A stretch of DNA of 46,388 nt, taken from NCBI GenBank assembly GCA_029246865.1, contig JAQWMI010000022.1, positions 1 through 46,388 of the forward strand. Direction: 5' to 3'. Numbering within the stretch: position 1 is the stretch's first letter; every line of letters begins with the position of its first letter. This document shows positions 29,561 through 39,443 of the stretch, piece after piece. The translations under genes were made by a program, and so were the position numbers. The notes under the pieces are model-generated. The model was not told where the DNA came from. It was given only the letters and a program-made list of their open reading frames with translations, and searched no databases. This DNA is from Alphaproteobacteria bacterium (GTDB taxonomy: Bacteria > Pseudomonadota > Alphaproteobacteria > HIMB59).

Positions 29561-31485
29561 TGAAAGCTCTCTGGACACCGAGCGAAAGCTTCATAAAAAA
29601 AACCAATATTTTTAAATTCCAAAAATTTCTTGAAAAAGATATTAAAAAAAAATTTACTAACTATGAAAAACTTTGGAAATGGTCTTCTGACAATAAAGAA
29701 ATATTCTGGTTAAAATTATCTGAATATTTAAATATTACAGTCCATAAAAAAAAAAATTTTATTAGTTATAAGAATAATAAAAATTTTATTGATTGCGTAT
29801 TTTTTAATAATTCTGAAATTAATTACTATCATGAAATTGATAAACTTCATTCAGATAGTATCGCCATAAAATTTCTATCAGAAAACAATTACTCAAATCA
29901 TATTACTTATAAGAATTTACATAACAGAGTTAATTCTCTTGCTTGGTATTTTAAAGAAAAAAAATTAAAAAAAGGCGACCGAGTTGTTGGCTATTTGCCA
30001 AATATTCCGGACACAATCATATGTTTGTTAGCTTGTGCAAAACTAGGTTTGGTGTGGTCTTCCTGCTCTCCTGATTTTGGCGTCAAAGCTGTGATCGACA
30101 GGTTTCGTCAGCTAAATCCTAAAATATTAATAATATGTGATTATTATATTTATAATGGTAAAAAATTTAATTACTCAAACCAACTAGCTAAAATCCAAAA
30201 GATTTTACAAATACCTCACATACTTAAAACTTCTTACCCTTCTAAATCATCAAAAAAACTTGATCTAGAAAAAATTTATCAAAAATATCAAAATAATAAG
30301 GCGCTAAAAACTACTTTTGTTTCTTTTGATCATCCTCTTTATATTTTATTTTCAAGTGGTACCACGGGACTGCCCAAGTGTATTACTCATAGTCACGGTG
30401 GTGTGACTTTGCAGCACTTAAAAGAATTATCTCTTCATACAAATATTTCTTCAAAAGATAATATGCTTTTTTTTACAACATGTGGTTGGATGATGTGGAA
30501 CTGGATGGTTTCAAATTTATTAATTGGCGCTACTATTTCTCTTTATGAAGGTTCACCTTTCTATCCAGATGCTAAAAATTTTATTAAAATTATAAAGAAA
30601 AGCGAAGCTACTATATTAGGCGCAGGTGCAAAAGCTTATGAACATTTATATTCAAAGCAATTACAAAAAAAAGATACATATATTAAAAATTTAAAATCTA
30701 TCTTATCTACAGGATCTCCTCTGTCTGATGATACTTTTAATTTTATTAATAAAAAAATTAATAAAAGTATCCCGATACATTCTATAAGTGGAGGAACCGA
30801 TATAGTGTCTTGTTTCATGTTGGGCAATCCAATGAAACCTGTTTTTAAAGGCGAAATCCAATCTCCCGGACTGGGAATGGATATTGATGTATTTGATGAT
30901 CGCGGTCTTCCCACACGTAAAACAGGTGAGTTAGTTTGTAAAAGTCCTTTTCCCTCAAAACCGATTTATTTTTGGAATGATAGAAATAATAAAAAATATC
31001 AATCAGCATACTTTACTAAATATAACAATATTTGGAGCCACGGTGATTTTGTAAAAAAAACAGGTAATGGTGGATATAGGGTTTTTGGAAGATCAGATGC
31101 AACATTAAATCCTGGAGGTGTTAGAATTGGAACCGCTGAAATTTATAATGCCTTGAATTCTCTTGCTTTTATCTCTGATTCTTTAGCCGTAGGTTACAAA
31201 GACAAAAATGATGAAAAAATCATCCTTTTTTTAAAATCTAATTCTCAAATACATATTACCAGTAAGCAAATTACAGACATCAAAAAATTAATTAAAAAAC
31301 AGCTTAGCCCAAGGCATGTTCCATGGAAGTGTTTTCAAGTAAATGACATTCCAAGAACAAAAAGTGGAAAAAATTCAGAAATTATAGTCAAAAAAATACT
31401 TAATAATGATAGAGTTTTAAACTTAGACGCTTTGGCCAATCCCGAGTCTCTAAAAGAATATAAAAGTATAAAAATTTATGAGTGA
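29560..31485 (+). CDS. Acetoacetyl-CoA synthetase
   Basis: LFSSGTTGLPKCITHSHGG, TTCGWMMWNWMVSNLL, GGTDIVSCFMLGNPMKPVFKGEIQSPGLGM, TLNPGGVRIGTAEIYNAL. Confidence 0.94.
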   Translation: MKALWTPSESFIKKTNIFKFQKFLEKDIKKKFTNYEKLWKWSSDNKEIFWLKLSEYLNITVHKKKNFISYKNNKNFIDCVFFNNSEINYYHEIDKLHSDSIAIKFLSENNYSNHITYKNLHNRVNSLAWYFKEKKLKKGDRVVGYLPNIPDTIICLLACAKLGLVWSSCSPDFGVKAVIDRFRQLNPKILIICDYYIYNGKKFNYSNQLAKIQKILQIPHILKTSYPSKSSKKLDLEKIYQKYQNNKALKTTFVSFDHPLYILFSSGTTGLPKCITHSHGGVTLQHLKELSLHTNISSKDNMLFFTTCGWMMWNWMVSNLLIGATISLYEGSPFYPDAKNFIKIIKKSEATILGAGAKAYEHLYSKQLQKKDTYIKNLKSILSTGSPLSDDTFNFINKKINKSIPIHSISGGTDIVSCFMLGNPMKPVFKGEIQSPGLGMDIDVFDDRGLPTRKTGELVCKSPFPSKPIYFWNDRNNKKYQSAYFTKYNNIWSHGDFVKKTGNGGYRVFGRSDATLNPGGVRIGTAEIYNALNSLAFISDSLAVGYKDKNDEKIILFLKSNSQIHITSKQITDIKKLIKKQLSPRHVPWKCFQVNDIPRTKSGKNSEIIVKKILNNDRVLNLDALANPESLKEYKSIKIYE

Positions 31486-32623
31486 AGTATTTATTATTGA
31501 TGCGATTAGAACACCTATAGGGAGTTTTTTAGGGCAATATAAAAAAACAGATGCAGTTGACTTAGGGTCTTTGTGTGTGGAAGGTATATTCAACAGAAAT
31601 AAAAATTTAAATAAAAAACAAGTAGAAGGTCTGATCTTGGGTCAAGTTCTCACAGCTGGACTTGGTATGAATACAGCAAGACAAGTGCTTCTAAAATCAG
31701 AACTTTCTCAAAATAGTTTTGCTTATTGCGTTAATCAAGTTTGTGGTAGTGGAATGAGAGCTGTTATGGAAACCGCATTAAAAATTAAAAGCAATGAAAA
31801 TCAACTCTTAGTTGCTGGCGGACAGGAGAGCATGTCACTTGCTAGGCACACTTCCCTTCAGCGCGTAGTTACAAAACTAGGTCATGATATGATGACAGAT
31901 TCTATTCTCTCTGAAGGATTAACAGATGTTTTTTCAAAAGATCATATGGGCATCACCGCAGAAAACGTGGCAAGAAGATATAAAGTCACCAGATTGGAAC
32001 AAGATGAATTCGCCTTTCATTCATATAAGAAAGCTTATAATGCTCTTAAAAAAAATTATTTTAAAAATGAATTAATATCAGGCCCATTGGTTGATGAGGT
32101 AAGGCAAGGAACTAAATTAGAAAAACTATCTTCACTAAAAGCTGTTTTTAAAAAGAATGGAACTGTGACGGCAGGAAATGCATCCTCACTTAATGATGGT
32201 GCTTCTATGCTTTTGATTGGCTCAAGTAAGTACTGTGATAGTAATAAAATTAAGCCAATTGCTAAAATTATTGGATGGTCAGATTATGCTGGAGATCCTG
32301 ATTATATGGGTATCACACCAATTCATGCTATTAAAAATTTAATGAAAAAATTAAATGTATCATTAGATTTTTTTGACTTAATAGAAGTAAATGAGGCTTT
32401 TTCAGCAACTTCTGTGGCAGTTCAAAAAACACTTGGTATTAAAAAAGAAAAGCTCAATATTTGTGGTGGTGCAATTGCCCTTGGTCATCCCATTGGTTGT
32501 TCTGGTTCTAGAGTTATAACTACGCTTGTACATCAACTAGTAAGAACGAAACAAAAATATGGTGTTGCAAGTATGTGTATAGGTGGCGGTCAAGGGCTAG
32601 CCGTTGCTGTCGAAATCATTTAA
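31478..32623 (+). CDS. Acetyl-CoA C-acetyltransferase (thiolase)
   Basis: IRTPIGSFLG, NQVCGSGMRAVM, AGGQESMS, NEAFSATSVA, GGAIALGHPIGCSGSR, CIGGGQGLAV. Confidence 0.95.
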   Translation: MSEVFIIDAIRTPIGSFLGQYKKTDAVDLGSLCVEGIFNRNKNLNKKQVEGLILGQVLTAGLGMNTARQVLLKSELSQNSFAYCVNQVCGSGMRAVMETALKIKSNENQLLVAGGQESMSLARHTSLQRVVTKLGHDMMTDSILSEGLTDVFSKDHMGITAENVARRYKVTRLEQDEFAFHSYKKAYNALKKNYFKNELISGPLVDEVRQGTKLEKLSSLKAVFKKNGTVTAGNASSLNDGASMLLIGSSKYCDSNKIKPIAKIIGWSDYAGDPDYMGITPIHAIKNLMKKLNVSLDFFDLIEVNEAFSATSVAVQKTLGIKKEKLNICGGAIALGHPIGCSGSRVITTLVHQLVRTKQKYGVASMCIGGGQGLAVAVEII

Positions 32624-32631
32624 TAACTAAA

Positions 32632-33528
32632 ATGGAATTAAATAATTCCGTCAAAGCGGCAATTGTATTATGCCTCGCTTCACTCTTTTGGTCTGGAAAT
32701 TTCATTGTTGGTAGACTTGCCTCAACAGAGTCGATTATTTCTCCCCTCTCTCTTGGTTTCTATCGATGGCTTATAGCTTTTTTAATCCTTACACCTTTTT
32801 GCTTACCTTCTGCTATAAAAGTTTTTCATCTTATTAAAAATCAACCCTTAGTTTTTTTTCTTGTAGTTCTAACAGGACCAACACTTTTTAATACTTTTAT
32901 TTATATGGGACTTACTTCTACCAAGGTGATTAATGCTCTTTTAATTGTTTCAACTACTCCAATGTTAATTGTACTGTTCAATTTTTTACTATTTAAAATT
33001 CAATCATCAAAAATTCAATTTTTAGGAATTTTTATTTCTTTAGTTGGAGTTAGTTATGTAATTACAAAAGGTGATTATAATAATTTTTTTAATTCAGAAT
33101 TTTATGGAGGAGATATTTTCATTATCATGGCTGTAATAAGTTGGGCTATCTATTCAATTTTTTTAAAAAAAAATAAAACTGGAATTACAGGACTCTCTTT
33201 TCTTTATATATCCTTTGGTTTCACGATCGTATTATTATTTCCCGTTTACCTTTTTGATGTACTTGTTTTAGACCACAGTATCACCATAAACATGGAAACA
33301 ATGATGACGATTGGCTATACGGGAATCTTTCCAAGTATTTTTTCCTACTTATTTTGGAACATGGGAGTATCGTTAATTGGGGCAAACAAATCAGGGCCTT
33401 TTCTTCACTTAATGCCAATTTTTGGCGGAATTCTTGCTTTTTTAGTTTTCCAAGAAACTTTAGAATATTATCATTATGTAGGGATCATTTCGGTCTTCCT
33501 TGGCATCATAATTACTAATAAAAAATAG
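32632..33528 (+). CDS. EamA/DMT family transporter
   Basis: Ten-TM pattern, SLFWSGNFIVGRLAS, second-half SYLFWNMGVSLIGANKSGPFLHLMPIFGGILAFLVFQE; start set to MELNNSVK. Confidence 0.92.
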   Translation: MELNNSVKAAIVLCLASLFWSGNFIVGRLASTESIISPLSLGFYRWLIAFLILTPFCLPSAIKVFHLIKNQPLVFFLVVLTGPTLFNTFIYMGLTSTKVINALLIVSTTPMLIVLFNFLLFKIQSSKIQFLGIFISLVGVSYVITKGDYNNFFNSEFYGGDIFIIMAVISWAIYSIFLKKNKTGITGLSFLYISFGFTIVLLFPVYLFDVLVLDHSITINMETMMTIGYTGIFPSIFSYLFWNMGVSLIGANKSGPFLHLMPIFGGILAFLVFQETLEYYHYVGIISVFLGIIITNKK

Positions 33529-33575
33529 AAATTTGATATAATATAAAATTATAATTTCTATAGGAGGAAATAATA

Positions 33576-34691
33576 ATGGCTAATAAAAAACCAATGAAGA
33601 GAAGAGGTTTTCTTAAAGCTGCTGGCGCAACCGTTGCGGCGGCTGCTGCTGTATCTTCTTTTCCAGCTCCTGCAATTTCAGAGGGTCACAAAGAATGGAT
33701 AGCTTGTTCTGCTTTTGGCAAAACTGGTATACTAGGTGACGCCCTTTCACAATTTGCAGCTTTTGTAAATTCACAATCTAGTAAAGTAAAAATTAAAGTT
33801 TATTTTTCTGGAGAACTAGTCCCAGGTTTGGAATCATTAGATGCAGTAAGATCTGGTGCAGCACAAATGGCATACGGAGCTCCTTATTACTGGACAAATA
33901 TTAGTAATGCAACCTCACTTGTTGCTGCTATGCCTTTTGGTTTAACTGCCCAAGAACAAAATGCTTGGTGTTACTATGGAGGTGGTATTGAAGCCGCTGA
34001 CGTCGTTTATAATGAATTAGGTGTCAAGTTTTTACCATTAGGTAATACAGGTAATCAGATGGGCGGATGGTACAATAAAGAAATTAACTCCGTTGAAGAT
34101 TTCCAGGGCCTTAAGTTCAGAATGCCAGGAATTGGCGGTAAGGTATTAGAAAAACTTGGTGCTTCAGTAATACTTCTAGCTGGTGGTGATGTTCTTCCCG
34201 CTCTTGCCTCAGGAGCAATCGATGGAACTGAATGGATTGGACCTGCAGCAGATTTAGGTAAAGGTCTGCATCAGGCAGCAAAATATTATTACAACCCTGG
34301 TTGGCATGAGCCTGCAACTATTCTTGATTGCTCCATTGACTTAAAAGAATGGGAGTCTCTTGATGATGATACCCGAAGTCTTATTACGCAAGCTTCAAAG
34401 GCAACAAATATGGAAGTACTCTCTAGATTTCAAGCAGCTAACGATGGCGCGTATCAGAAGTTGATTAATGAACACGGTGTTCAAATGAGACAAATTCCTG
34501 ATGAAGTAATGAATAAGATTGGAGAGACTGCAGCAGAAGTTCTAACAGAATATGCTGCTCAAGACTCACAATCACAAGCTTTATTTTCTCATCTTGCGAA
34601 GTTTAGATCAACGGTTATTAGATGGACAGGTGTCTCTGAGAAAGAATACTTAAGGATCAGAAATCTTCCTTTTAAATTTCCAAACGCATAA
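33576..34691 (+). CDS. TRAP transporter substrate-binding protein (DctP family), TAT signal
   Basis: KRRGFLKAAGATVAAAAAVSS TAT leader; QMGGWYNKEINSVEDFQGLKFRMPGIGGKVLEKLGAS; ALASGAIDGTEWIGP. Confidence 0.95.
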   Translation: MANKKPMKRRGFLKAAGATVAAAAAVSSFPAPAISEGHKEWIACSAFGKTGILGDALSQFAAFVNSQSSKVKIKVYFSGELVPGLESLDAVRSGAAQMAYGAPYYWTNISNATSLVAAMPFGLTAQEQNAWCYYGGGIEAADVVYNELGVKFLPLGNTGNQMGGWYNKEINSVEDFQGLKFRMPGIGGKVLEKLGASVILLAGGDVLPALASGAIDGTEWIGPAADLGKGLHQAAKYYYNPGWHEPATILDCSIDLKEWESLDDDTRSLITQASKATNMEVLSRFQAANDGAYQKLINEHGVQMRQIPDEVMNKIGETAAEVLTEYAAQDSQSQALFSHLAKFRSTVIRWTGVSEKEYLRIRNLPFKFPNA

Positions 34692-34699
34692 TAATTAAT

Positions 34700-34728
34700 A
34701 AAGGCCCTCTGCTATAAGGGGGCCTTTT
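34700..34728. terminator. Bidirectional hairpin between convergent TRAP genes
   Basis: AAAGGCCC...GGGCCTTTT. Confidence 0.75.
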
Positions 34729-36100
34729 AAAAAATTTTACGAGGTAGCCATGTCGCTATTTCAGGAATAAACCCTACAACAATAATAGCAATTACCTGAA
34801 TTCCAATATAGGGAATTACTCCTCGGTAGATATTTTTTGTTTGTATTTCAGGTGGGGCTACGCCTCTGAGAAAGAAGAGTGAAAAACCAAAGGGGGGAGT
34901 TAAAAAACTCGTTTGTAAATTTAATGAGATCATTATACCCAGCCACAGAGGGTCGGCTCCATTTGCAATAAGAACTGGACCAACCAAAGGCACAATTACA
35001 AAAATAATTTCAATGTAATCAAGAAAAAATCCAAGAACAAAAATTGCTAGCATTACAATTATTAGTGCCCCAACTTGCCCACCAGGAAGGCCTCCTAATG
35101 CATGTTCAATTAGTTCATCGCCATTAAAACCTCTAAAGACTAGAGAGAACATTGAAGCGCCAATTAAAATTACAAATACGAAGGAGCTTAATTTGACCGT
35201 GCTAAAAGAAACATCCTTTAAATTTTTAAATGTCAATTCACCTTTAGCAAAAGCCAATAATGAGGCACCGGCTGCTCCAACTGAGGCAGACTCAGTGGGC
35301 GTAGCGATACCTAGTAGGATGGAACCAAGCACTAATAAAATTAAAATTAATGGAGGAAGAACATTTTTAAATGCTTCAATGTAGATTTCTAATCGTGATC
35401 GCGTTGTTTCTATAGGCGGGCAAGATAGTGGATAAATTTTTGCATAAATATAAATAAATAAAATAAACATACAAACCAACATCATGCCTGGCATCATCGC
35501 ACCAGCAAACAAATCAATTGCAGTTATTGGTTCAGGTGCAAGATTACCAGAAATTAATGCCGCTTCTTCATTTGCTCCCTGAAGGATATCTGCTAGCAAG
35601 ACTAGAACTATAGAGGGTGGAATAATTTGCCCTAATGTTCCCGCAGCACAAATTGTTCCTGTAGCAATTTTTTGGTCGTAGCCTGCTTTAAGCATTGTAG
35701 GTAATGAGAGCATACCCATCGTAACGACTGTTGCTCCAACAATTCCTGTTGATGCCGCTAGAAGCATACCTACAATAACAACACCTATTCCAAGACCACC
35801 TTTGGTGGTGCCAAATAATTCTCCAATAGATTGAAGTAGTCCAGCTGCAATTTTGGTTTTCTCAAGCATAATGCCCATAAAAATAAATAGTGGCACTGCA
35901 ACAAGAGGTTCATTAATCATCACACCGAAAATTCTTTGAGGAAAAAATCCCATCATTCTAAAATTAAAAATATCTAAGTAGTCTCCTAAAAATCCAAAAA
36001 ATAAAGCTGATCCTGCTAATGTGAATGCCACAGGAAATCCAAATAACAAAAGTGTTAAGGTTGTAAAAAACATGATCATAGAAAGAATTTCTGGGGTCAT
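34727..36100 (-). CDS. TRAP transporter large permease (DctM)
   Basis: FGFPVAFTLAGSALFFG, PLFIFMGIMLEKT, GIVGATVVTMGMLSLPTML, CAAGTLGQIIPPSIVLVLLAD, LQTSFLTPPFGFSLFFLRGVAP. Confidence 0.96.
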   Translation of the reverse strand: MTPEILSMIMFFTTLTLLLFGFPVAFTLAGSALFFGFLGDYLDIFNFRMMGFFPQRIFGVMINEPLVAVPLFIFMGIMLEKTKIAAGLLQSIGELFGTTKGGLGIGVVIVGMLLAASTGIVGATVVTMGMLSLPTMLKAGYDQKIATGTICAAGTLGQIIPPSIVLVLLADILQGANEEAALISGNLAPEPITAIDLFAGAMMPGMMLVCMFILFIYIYAKIYPLSCPPIETTRSRLEIYIEAFKNVLPPLILILLVLGSILLGIATPTESASVGAAGASLLAFAKGELTFKNLKDVSFSTVKLSSFVFVILIGASMFSLVFRGFNGDELIEHALGGLPGGQVGALIIVMLAIFVLGFFLDYIEIIFVIVPLVGPVLIANGADPLWLGIMISLNLQTSFLTPPFGFSLFFLRGVAPPEIQTKNIYRGVIPYIGIQVIAIIVVGFIPEIATWLPRKIF

Positions 36101-36612
36101 GAGCTTTCCTTAGATGTTAGATGGATGATACTTTTAATAATATTTGAGAGAGCTTGTATGAAAAGAAGAATACAAAAAATTAAAATTGCACTTTTTAAAA
36201 TATACAAAGCAGGCAATCCTCCAACTTCCCGAGAAACTTCATTCATTGACCATGATCTAGCAATAAAAGGAAAACTAAATTTCCAAATCACAAATATGAA
36301 TGGTATGAGTAAAAAAAGATTTCCAAGAATATCGACAATGGATTTATATTTAACTGATGCTCCTCGATAAAAAACATCTATTCTCACATGTTCGTTGCTT
36401 AGGTAGGTATACCCGCTACCCATCATAAATATATATGCATGCAGCCAGACGTAAGCTTCTTGCATCCATATAAAGCTTATTGAAAAACCATATCGAAGCA
36501 CGACAACACCTAGAACAACAAGAACCATGGATGCTGCAAAAAAGGCACAGATACTTCCTGTAATTTTATTGATCAAATCAAAGAAAGAAGAAATAGACTT
36601 TAATATATTCAT
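36097..36612 (-). CDS. TRAP transporter small permease (DctQ)
   Basis: Four-TM protein overlapping dctM; WMQEAYVWLHAYIFMMGSGYTYLSNEHVRIDVFY. Confidence 0.93.
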   Translation of the reverse strand: MNILKSISSFFDLINKITGSICAFFAASMVLVVLGVVVLRYGFSISFIWMQEAYVWLHAYIFMMGSGYTYLSNEHVRIDVFYRGASVKYKSIVDILGNLFLLIPFIFVIWKFSFPFIARSWSMNEVSREVGGLPALYILKSAILIFCILLFIQALSNIIKSIIHLTSKESS

Positions 36613-36664
36613 AACAAAAAAGTCATATTATACAGTATGTGAACTACAGCAAATCAATAAAAAT

Positions 36665-36799
36665 TAGGTCGTGGTGCCCACTTTACTTTCGTAAAGCAGT
36701 GCCTCATGCGGGGTGAGATAGGCACCCCTAAATACATAAATAGTAAGGTTGCACTTATTATTTTGGTACTAATACCTTTGTATTTAGGTTTGCGACCTA
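36665..36799 (+). ncRNA. Candidate structured RNA / sdh-operon leader element (novel candidate; orientation inferred)
   Basis: Closing stem TAGGTCG(36665-36671)/CGACCTA(36793-36799), CTTTAC-TTTC-GTAAAG, GGGGTG/CACCCC, CCTAAATACA/TGTATTTAGG, AATAGTAAG/CTTATTATT, GGTA/TACC, all inside a non-coding gap. Confidence 0.5.
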
Positions 36800-36893
36800 G
36801 TTATTAGATTTATCAATTAATTGAATGTATTTTAAGTAAATAAAATCAACTATTTTAAAGATATAAACAAGTTACTCACAGTTGGTTATTTAT

Positions 36894-36930
36894 AACTATC
36901 TTGCATATATTCATTAATAGATAGTTTTTT
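36894..36930 (+). terminator. U-tailed hairpin upstream of sdhC
   Basis: AACTATCT...AGATAGTT followed by TTTT (6-T run overall); low-GC 8-bp stem. Confidence 0.45.
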
Positions 36931-36964
36931 ACTATAAAATCATTGATCTATATATTCTTATTAA

Positions 36965-37342
36965 ATGACAAAAATGAACAGACCACTATCCCCTCACTTA
37001 CAAATTCATAAACCCTTACTTACAATGGTTTTTTCTATTACCCATAGAATTTCAGCTATAGTTTTCTTTGTATCTTTAATTCCAATAGGACTATGGATTA
37101 GTTCAATCTATTTAAATGAAGGTATATTCAATCTCATAAATATTGTTCTGAATTCTTCTGCTGTTAAGATTTTGATCCTATTGTGGTTAGCTTTCGTAAA
37201 TCATTTTATATTGAATGAGATTAAACATCTAATATGGAGCCAAGTTAAAGTAATGGAACTTAATCAGGTTTATCCTTTTTCTTATATGATTTTATCTTTA
37301 AATTTTTTTATTGTTTGTTTAGTTGGGGTAAAAATAATTTAA
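36965..37342 (+). CDS. sdhC: Succinate dehydrogenase cytochrome b556 subunit
   Basis: NRPLSPHLQIHKPLLTMVFSITHRISAI and three TM; upstream of sdhD/A/B. Confidence 0.96.
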   Translation: MTKMNRPLSPHLQIHKPLLTMVFSITHRISAIVFFVSLIPIGLWISSIYLNEGIFNLINIVLNSSAVKILILLWLAFVNHFILNEIKHLIWSQVKVMELNQVYPFSYMILSLNFFIVCLVGVKII

Positions 37343-37659
37343 TGAAATCCTCACATAAATGGAACCTTCACAGATTAAGCTCCTTGAGCTTAATTTTTAC
37401 AACCATATCTTTTTTAATTTTTTTCTTTAATAGCATCCAGCTTAACCAATTAGAAGTTCAAACAAAATTAAGTTTCTTACCTGCTAAATTATTAATATTT
37501 TTCTTTTTTCTTAACGCTCTTTTTCACGCAAGATTAGAGCTGTGGTCAATTTATGATGATTATTTTAAAGGCACCCAAAAAAAAATATTTCAAATTACAA
37601 CTTACGTGTTTTTAACCGTTTTATTAATTTTAGTATTACCAATTTTAGGAGTGAAATAA
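37342..37659 (+). CDS. sdhD: Succinate dehydrogenase membrane anchor subunit
   Basis: [27 protein letters not shown]; start set to MKSSHKW, TAATG overlap with sdhC. Confidence 0.9.
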   Translation: MKSSHKWNLHRLSSLSLIFTTISFLIFFFNSIQLNQLEVQTKLSFLPAKLLIFFFFLNALFHARLELWSIYDDYFKGTQKKIFQITTYVFLTVLLILVLPILGVK

Positions 37660-39443
37660 TGAGCTATGAAATTCAAGACCATTTTTTAGATGTTGCTGTT
37701 TTAGGAGCAGGAGGTTCAGGACTAAGAGCATCTCTTGGGTGTGCGGAAAAAGGTTTAAAAACTGCCTGTATTAGTAAAGTCTACCCAACCAGAAGCCATA
37801 CTGTTGCAGCCCAAGGTGGTGTTGGTGCAGCTTTAGGTAATATGGGAAAAGATGATTGGAAATGGCATATGTACGACACAGTAAAAGGTTCTGATTGGTT
37901 AGGCGATCAAGATAGTATTGAATATCTGTGCTCAAATGCACCTGAGGCTGTTGTTGAGCTTGAACATTTCGGAATGCCTTTTTCCAGAAATAAAGAAGGT
38001 AAGATTTATCAAAGACCTTTCGGGGGACACTCAACTGAAAATGGAAAAGGTGAGCCGGCTCATAGAGCTTGTGCCGCTGCTGATAGGACGGGACATGCAA
38101 TGCTTCACACTTTATATCAGCAATGCTTAAAGTATGACGTTAATTTTTATAGTGAGTATTTTGCTCTAGATCTTTTAAAAGATGATCAAGGAGAGATATG
38201 TGGTTTCTTTGCTATCAATATACAAGACGGAAGTATGCACAGATTTCTTGCAAAAATTACAATTTTGGCAACAGGAGGTTATGGAAAAATTTTCCAATCA
38301 TCAACTAGTGCTCATATTTGTACAGGTGATGGCGCTGGCATGTCATTAAGAGCAGGACTGCCCTTATCTGATATGGAGTTTATTCAGTTTCATCCTACAG
38401 GCATATATGGTGTTGGTGTTCTTATATCCGAAGCGGCTCGAGGAGAGGGTGGTTATTTAAAAAACTCTGAAGGTAAAAGATTTATGTTAGATTACGCGCC
38501 TCATGCAAAAGATCTTGCTGCAAGAGACGTTATCTCAAGATTTATAAGTATTGAGATAAAAGAAGGAAGAGGATGTGGGCCAAATAAAGATTATATCAAT
38601 CTTCATCTTGATCATTTAGACGGTGACCTTTTGGCAAAAAGATTGCCCGGTATTTCTGAGTCCGCAAAAACATTTTGTGGCGTAGATATTAATAAAGAAC
38701 CTATTCCTGTCGTGCCTACAGTGCATTTTTGTATGGGAGGAATTCCAACTAATTTTAGGTCAGAAGTGTTAATGCCAACAAGTGGTAATTCTGAGGAAGT
38801 TCGTCAAGGGTTAATGGCTATTGGAGAAGGGGCTTGCGCTTCTGTACATGGCGCAAATAGATTAGGAACAAATGCTTTATCAGAATTATTAGTTTTTGGT
38901 AAGGGGGCAGCCATAAGAGCTTCAGAGGTTCTAGAGAATGAAAAATTCAATAAGCATCCAAGTCAATCTCAAACAGATGAAATTATCAACCGCTTTGATA
39001 CAATCCTACATAACAAAGGAGATATCTCAGTTGGGCAATTAAGAGAAAAAATGCAAAAAACAGTGCAATCCAGATTTGGTGTTTATAGAGATGAAAAAAC
39101 ATTAGCTATGGGCATTGAAGAATTAGCTCAAATGTCATCTGACTTAAATCATATTGATGTAAAAGATAAATCAAGTGTATTTAATACAGACATAGTGGAA
39201 GCACTGGAGCTTCATAATTTAATGCAGATTTCAAGAAGTGTAGGAGCTTCCGCGATTAACAGAACTGAGAGTAGAGGAGCTCATGCTAGAGATGACTTCC
39301 CTAACAGAGATGATGATAATTGGATGAATCATTCAATTGTTTGGATGAAAGATGATAAATTTGAAGTTACAAAAAGACCCGTAAGAATGACAACAATCAG
39401 CAATCAAGCTAAAGTTATTGCTCCTGAGGTTAGGGTGTATTAA
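37659..39443 (+). CDS. sdhA: Succinate dehydrogenase flavoprotein subunit
   Basis: [62 protein letters not shown]. Confidence 0.98.
   Translation: MSYEIQDHFLDVAVLGAGGSGLRASLGCAEKGLKTACISKVYPTRSHTVAAQGGVGAALGNMGKDDWKWHMYDTVKGSDWLGDQDSIEYLCSNAPEAVVELEHFGMPFSRNKEGKIYQRPFGGHSTENGKGEPAHRACAAADRTGHAMLHTLYQQCLKYDVNFYSEYFALDLLKDDQGEICGFFAINIQDGSMHRFLAKITILATGGYGKIFQSSTSAHICTGDGAGMSLRAGLPLSDMEFIQFHPTGIYGVGVLISEAARGEGGYLKNSEGKRFMLDYAPHAKDLAARDVISRFISIEIKEGRGCGPNKDYINLHLDHLDGDLLAKRLPGISESAKTFCGVDINKEPIPVVPTVHFCMGGIPTNFRSEVLMPTSGNSEEVRQGLMAIGEGACASVHGANRLGTNALSELLVFGKGAAIRASEVLENEKFNKHPSQSQTDEIINRFDTILHNKGDISVGQLREKMQKTVQSRFGVYRDEKTLAMGIEELAQMSSDLNHIDVKDKSSVFNTDIVEALELHNLMQISRSVGASAINRTESRGAHARDDFPNRDDDNWMNHSIVWMKDDKFEVTKRPVRMTTISNQAKVIAPEVRVY

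Noticed and set aside
30636-30914. 92-aa minus-strand ORF in acetoacetyl-CoA synthetase
   Set aside because: Antisense to a well-supported CDS; no family resemblance.
32575-32631. Extended N-terminus of the EamA ORF (MYRWRSRASRCCRNHLITK)
   Set aside because: Overlaps the thiolase 3' end in another frame; MELNNSVKAAIV at 32632 is the natural start.
33576-36612. Convergent dctP versus dctQM arrangement as a novelty
   Set aside because: Convergent or separated TRAP gene orders and TAT-exported DctP are known; no further anomaly seen.
37771-38130. Minus- and plus-frame ORFs inside sdhA (109 and 70 aa)
   Set aside because: Out-of-frame shadows of a strongly supported sdhA.
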